A DNA stretch of 64,000 nucleotides, taken from the NCBI GenBank assembly GCA_022749755.1, contig CM040442.1:15412457-15476456 (forward strand). The letters run 5' to 3'. Source of the stretch: Azadirachta indica. Its lineage: Eukaryota > Streptophyta > Magnoliopsida > Sapindales > Meliaceae. The notes beneath the pieces were generated by a model. The model did no database searches and was not told the DNA's origin. It saw only the letters and a program-made list of their open reading frames with translations. Made by a program: the position numbers and the translations under genes. Positions 60,345 through 64,000 of this stretch are shown here, piece after piece; position 1 is the stretch's first letter; the number at the start of each line of letters is the position of its first letter.

Positions 60345-60627
60345 AAGGCCACAGCCATGGAAGCTAAGCCCCTGATGCTAGTACTCTCTAAGAATAAGAT
60401 AATTTCATAAACTTAAGGTCACGACGCTGGTAGTAGGCATGACGAATAAAAGTCAAGGCTGCAGTGCTGGGACTCAAGGCCGCAGCTCTGTGGAATAAAA
60501 GTCGAGGCTGTAACACCAAAACTTAAGACCAAAACTTCATAGTTAGGTTACATCTAATCCTAGCTATAAAAAGAGAAATTAGGAATCGGCACTATGGCCT
60601 TCCTCTGCAGAGCCGTGGCCTTGAGTC
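60345..60627. repeat. GC-rich interspersed motif block, possibly a solo LTR
   Basis: A 16-18 bp word of the form AAGGCCRCAGCNCTGG recurs at 60345, 60415, 60455 and 60476, with a weaker form at 60504. The complement closes the block: 60472-60494 (GACTCAAGGCCGCAGC…) pairs with 60605-60627 at about 19 of 23 positions. A TATA-like CTATAAAAAGAG lies near 60563. The layout resembles the promoter part of an LTR, but no partner LTR was found. Confidence 0.45.
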
Positions 60628-60639
60628 ATAATTCATAGT

Positions 60640-61820
60640 ATCTTGTAGGGTTAATTAATGGTTTATTTTCATTTATGATCGAGTATTCTTCATTATTCTT
60701 AGTGTTTCTAAGTACTTAGTCACTGTTTAATTGATTTGAAAATCATAATGAAGCCGGAAGGAGATTTATATGTTTAGACATTTTATCCCAATAATGTATA
60801 AAAAGGTATAAGTAACTTAAAAACACTCTTTGGGGCTCAAATTTTGAGCTATGAAGGTAAGAATTGGCTCAAGTTTGATCCAAATTAACATATTGACTTT
60901 GGTGTAGCCCACTCGAGGGGAACTAAGACCTAAAGGATCTATTATGTGATTTAGATAATGTATAAGGAACATAAGAGCCCAAAAGCTTTAGAGTCTATTT
61001 TTAGGCATAAAACCTTATTTTTGTTAATTTAGAATTGATTAAAATAAATATTTTATTATAAATAAGATTAAATATTTTTTCAATTAGGATTGAATTGTAT
61101 CAATTTATCCTAAGAAAGTAACATGGGGGGGAGAATTCTCGATTCCTCCCTGTTATTTGTCCTAATACACTAATACCTTTATGTCATTTTCATAATCTGC
61201 CAATCGAATCTCTCTTTTATTCATTGACAAGATTAAATATAATAACATGCGAGTCGCTAATATTTAGCCTATTAACTTAATAGTTTTAATAATTTTAAAA
61301 ATACGCATAAAAGTTGTAATTTATTAAAAATAACAATTATACATACCTTTATATATTAGTAATTAGTGAAAAAAATATTTTCAACTTCTAACTAAAAATA
61401 AATATAATAATAATAATATATTTTATTTTATAATACATTGATAACTAATTTATAAATTATCTTTTGAATATAAATTTATTTAAAGCTTTTAATTTCTTTT
61501 TAAGATGATATTAATAAATTGAAATATCAATTTTATTTAATATTTAGATAAATTTATCATTTTTAAAAAAATTCAAAATTTAGATAAATTTTTATCCAAA
61601 GAATAATTTATAATATTTTATTTACTTTAAAAAATATAGTTTTTTATATTGACTAACACATATAAAGAATAATATATATTTAAAAAAAAATTTTATCATT
61701 ACTATTATACATACAAATCTAGTTATGTAAATCAATATGATAATATTATATCGTATTACTAAATATTATACATTTTCATAAAAAGTTTCATCAACTTTAA
61801 TGGCGGTGGCTTGAATACCA
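60640..61820. other. Intergenic, no gene seen
   Basis: Mixed, then very AT-rich sequence. GGGGGGGAGAATTCTCGATT near 61126 is an isolated GC-rich spot, possibly a transposon edge. Confidence 0.4.
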
Positions 61821-61858
61821 AAATTAATTAATTAATTAATTAATTAATTAATTAATAA
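61821..61858. repeat. (AATT)n microsatellite
   Basis: About nine uninterrupted tetranucleotide units. Self-complementary and likely polymorphic. Confidence 0.9.
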
Positions 61859-62359
61859 TGAATTTGCATTGTTGTGGTTGTGGTGTCCTAATTACACGTG
61901 CTGTTACCATTATTAAGTCGAAGTATGGATTTATCTGCGTTTAAAATATGGGTTTAATTAAAGCATATTATGTTATGTGTGTGTTCATAGAAGTTTCAAT
62001 CTTGCTTCACGTGCAGTACAGAAAATCCACACCCTAACTCACAAGTTAGCGACTTGTTTTTCTTATTACATTATTTTTATTATATATGGATGTATGTATT
62101 ATGTCTATACTCTCAAAGTGCGGAGCAGCCCTTCGAATGGAATCAAATGCAAGATAAAAAGAGATTATTTTAATTGGCAATTTATAAGTGAAAGAAAGGG
62201 CTTTATTTTCTGTTGATGAAGCTGGACTGATAGTCGGAAAGCCCAGTCTTGACTGTTGATTACTAAGTGCAGCACTTCTGTTCCTCAGTACACGGCAAGT
62301 GGTTTTGCAAATGGGTGCAATCACATTTTAGATGGCGTGCTAATAATAAAATTCTAAAT

Positions 62360-62910
62360 CAGGCCTTTTCTCACTGGAAAGTTGAGACGCCACGAAATTC
62401 AATACCGGATGGATAAACTCGAAGAGGTTGGAGTATTCAAATGAGAACATTATTATTCTCACAAGATTTGTGGGAATTGGTGGAAGAAGGATATCAAGTT
62501 CCAGCAGATCAAGAGAAGCTATCACAATGGCCAGCTGCAAAACAAAAGGAGTATAAGCAAAACAATCAAAAAGACGCGAAGGCTTTATACTTCTTGCAAC
62601 AAGGAGTTGACTAAGCAATCTTCCAAACATCATGTTAGCAAAGACATCAAAGGAGGTAGGGAAGATCTTGGAGAGTAAATTCAAGGCTTAGACAAGGTAA
62701 TTTCCATTAAACTTCAATCCTTATGGAGAAATTTTGGTGCTTTAATAATGAAGGAAGGAGATTCAATTCATGCATTATTTTCTCGTATCTTTATTATAAC
62801 AAATCAAATTAAAAGCTATGGAGATACAATTGAAGACAAGAAGATTATACAAAAAATCTTAAGAAGCCTTCCTTCTAAACTTGATTATAAAAATACTTCT
62901 TAATTTTCAA
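62360..62910 (+). pseudogene. Copia gag (DUF4219/UBN2-type) fragment
   Basis: Gag domain of a copia retroelement, spread over more than one frame. IQMRTLLFSQDLWELVEEGY starts near 62429; then QKDAKALYFLQQGVD (about 62569-62613), SKEVGKILESKF-like text in the next frame (about 62650-62685), FGALIMKEGDSIHALFSRIF (about 62736-62795) and IIQKILRSLPSKLDY (about 62846-62890). At least one frameshift and stops at about 62614 and 62902. No zinc knuckle or pol follows; it is a fragment, and no LTR was identified. Confidence 0.65.
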
Positions 62911-63852
62911 CAAAGAGCATAACAAAATATTAAATCAAAATTTCAATTTCAATATTCATGCAAACAAGGTAAAACGTATAATTTCATAAAAATATTCATA
63001 AATTTTGTGCTTGCGTACTTTGCAGGCATTGTTCCAATTGACTGCTGCTACAAAAACTGCCCATACGTATTTTAAGAGCATTATTCCTAGAGATCATCAT
63101 CCCATCAAAAATGATCTTTAGGGGCATTAGTAAGGACCGTCGCCCCAACAGAAATGACATTTAAGGGCATTATTTCCAAAGACTGTCATCTCAAACACTG
63201 GTGCCACATTATAATAACAATCATGACCATCTCATTCTCGTTTATAAATTCCTTTCACAATATTTTCATACAAAACATATATTTAAAAAAATACAATAGA
63301 TGTCAAAACAATTTTCTCACTGTATTTATAAATTTAACGTTCCTATGAAAATTACTATTTAAATCCGATTCGAAAAATAATTAATTGGATCAGCACATAA
63401 TGATTCAGGAGTTTCATGTACATTTCTCAAAACATTAACTATCATTAAACACTTTACTGTTCAGTTTTAAAACCAAAATCCACTAAATGTATATAAATAC
63501 CTACCTAACAAATGTATTACAAAGTTATTGTTTTGTCGACTTCCCTATCACCTTCGAATCACTTCCTAATATCAATTTAATAATTTTAATAAATAATGAT
63601 CTAATAATAATAAATGATGCTTCAAGCTTCATTATCCGAAAAATATGTACATATATATACTTAGATATTTGTACATATATCTATACACTAATAATTTAAT
63701 TTTCTACAACTAAATGAAATAATATACTAATCTTTAAAATTAAAATTGATCATCGAAATCATAATTTCAAACCAAACCTGTCTTCTTTTTCCTTTCTATC
63801 CTTTTCTTTCCTTTCTAATTGACCCTCAATTTTCAATTTGAAAACAAAGATT

Positions 63853-63855
<3 letters not shown>
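62911..63855. other. Intergenic, no gene seen
   Basis: Two short duplicated phrases, TTTAAGGGCATTATTTCC at 63160 and TTTTAAGAGCATTATTCC at 63071, hint at an old repeat. No coding sequence. Confidence 0.4.

Positions 63856-63883
<28 letters not shown>
63856..63883. repeat. (TA)n microsatellite
   Basis: About 14 uninterrupted TA units. Confidence 0.9.
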
Positions 63884-64000
63884 CAACCGCTTACCTTATT
63901 TAATTATTATATAAATTTCTTTTTAACACTTGCTACCCACTTAACCCATAAACGTAGTGCCCAAATCCATCCTTAAATTAAGATATATGGTATCCTAATT

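Noticed and set aside
62046..62324. 92-codon minus-strand frame upstream of the copia gag fragment
   Set aside because: Overlaps a similar plus-strand frame and lacks motifs; probably non-coding retroelement leader.
62340..62684. 114-codon minus-strand frame
   Set aside because: Antisense of the copia gag fragment, which has clear family sequence on the plus strand.

Overview
This window is nuclear DNA from a flowering plant, probably a woody eudicot. It is AT-rich, it contains spliced genes with GT-AG introns, and its plant gene families sit among decayed copia, hAT and MULE transposons. The wording of the receptor-like-protein and F-box fragments would fit Citrus or a relative, but I cannot fix the species. 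A run of 100 Ns at 38509-38608 is an assembly gap. All calls come from reading the sequence by eye; no database search was run.

Only two genes look intact. One is an intronless CAF1-type deadenylase (1783-2697, +) with all five DEDDh residues and a cluster of W-boxes upstream. The other is a five-exon short-chain dehydrogenase/reductase (43470-44740, -) of the neomenthol dehydrogenase / salutaridine reductase class, 299 residues with a complete active site.

The other gene-like loci are broken. They are the tail of an unrecognised gene (1-253, +), an intron-bearing adenine phosphoribosyltransferase pseudogene (3058-4979, -), an orphan exon-like ORF (6480-6617, +), an F-box/FBA gene split between two frames (15864-17080, -) with a more decayed tandem duplicate (19900-21790), and an LRR receptor-like-protein fragment (53696-54415, +).

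The rest is mobile DNA at several stages of decay. A copia element with two LTRs spans 22446-27345 (+). A second spans 54652-59704 (-) and lacks its RNase H region. Separate copia gag or LTR fragments lie at 31310-31936 (-), 62360-62910 (+) and 19641-19870 (-). A hAT transposase relic lies at 28830-30655 (+) and a MULE transposase relic at 47480-50211 (-). Non-autonomous elements include two long foldback elements (9459-10814, carrying a 62-bp tandem array, and 36525-37768), two ~470-bp hAT-like MITEs with flanking direct repeats (20228-20696 and 52603-53078), and a TIR family at 40267-40591 with a tandem dimer of its end nearby.

I found no operon, CRISPR array, convincing intact tRNA or rRNA. 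The genes do not form a pathway. The best targets for follow-up are the long inverted-repeat elements as possible small-RNA sources, the pathogen/wound-type promoter of the CAF1 gene, and the unusual lesions in the APT and F-box pseudogenes.
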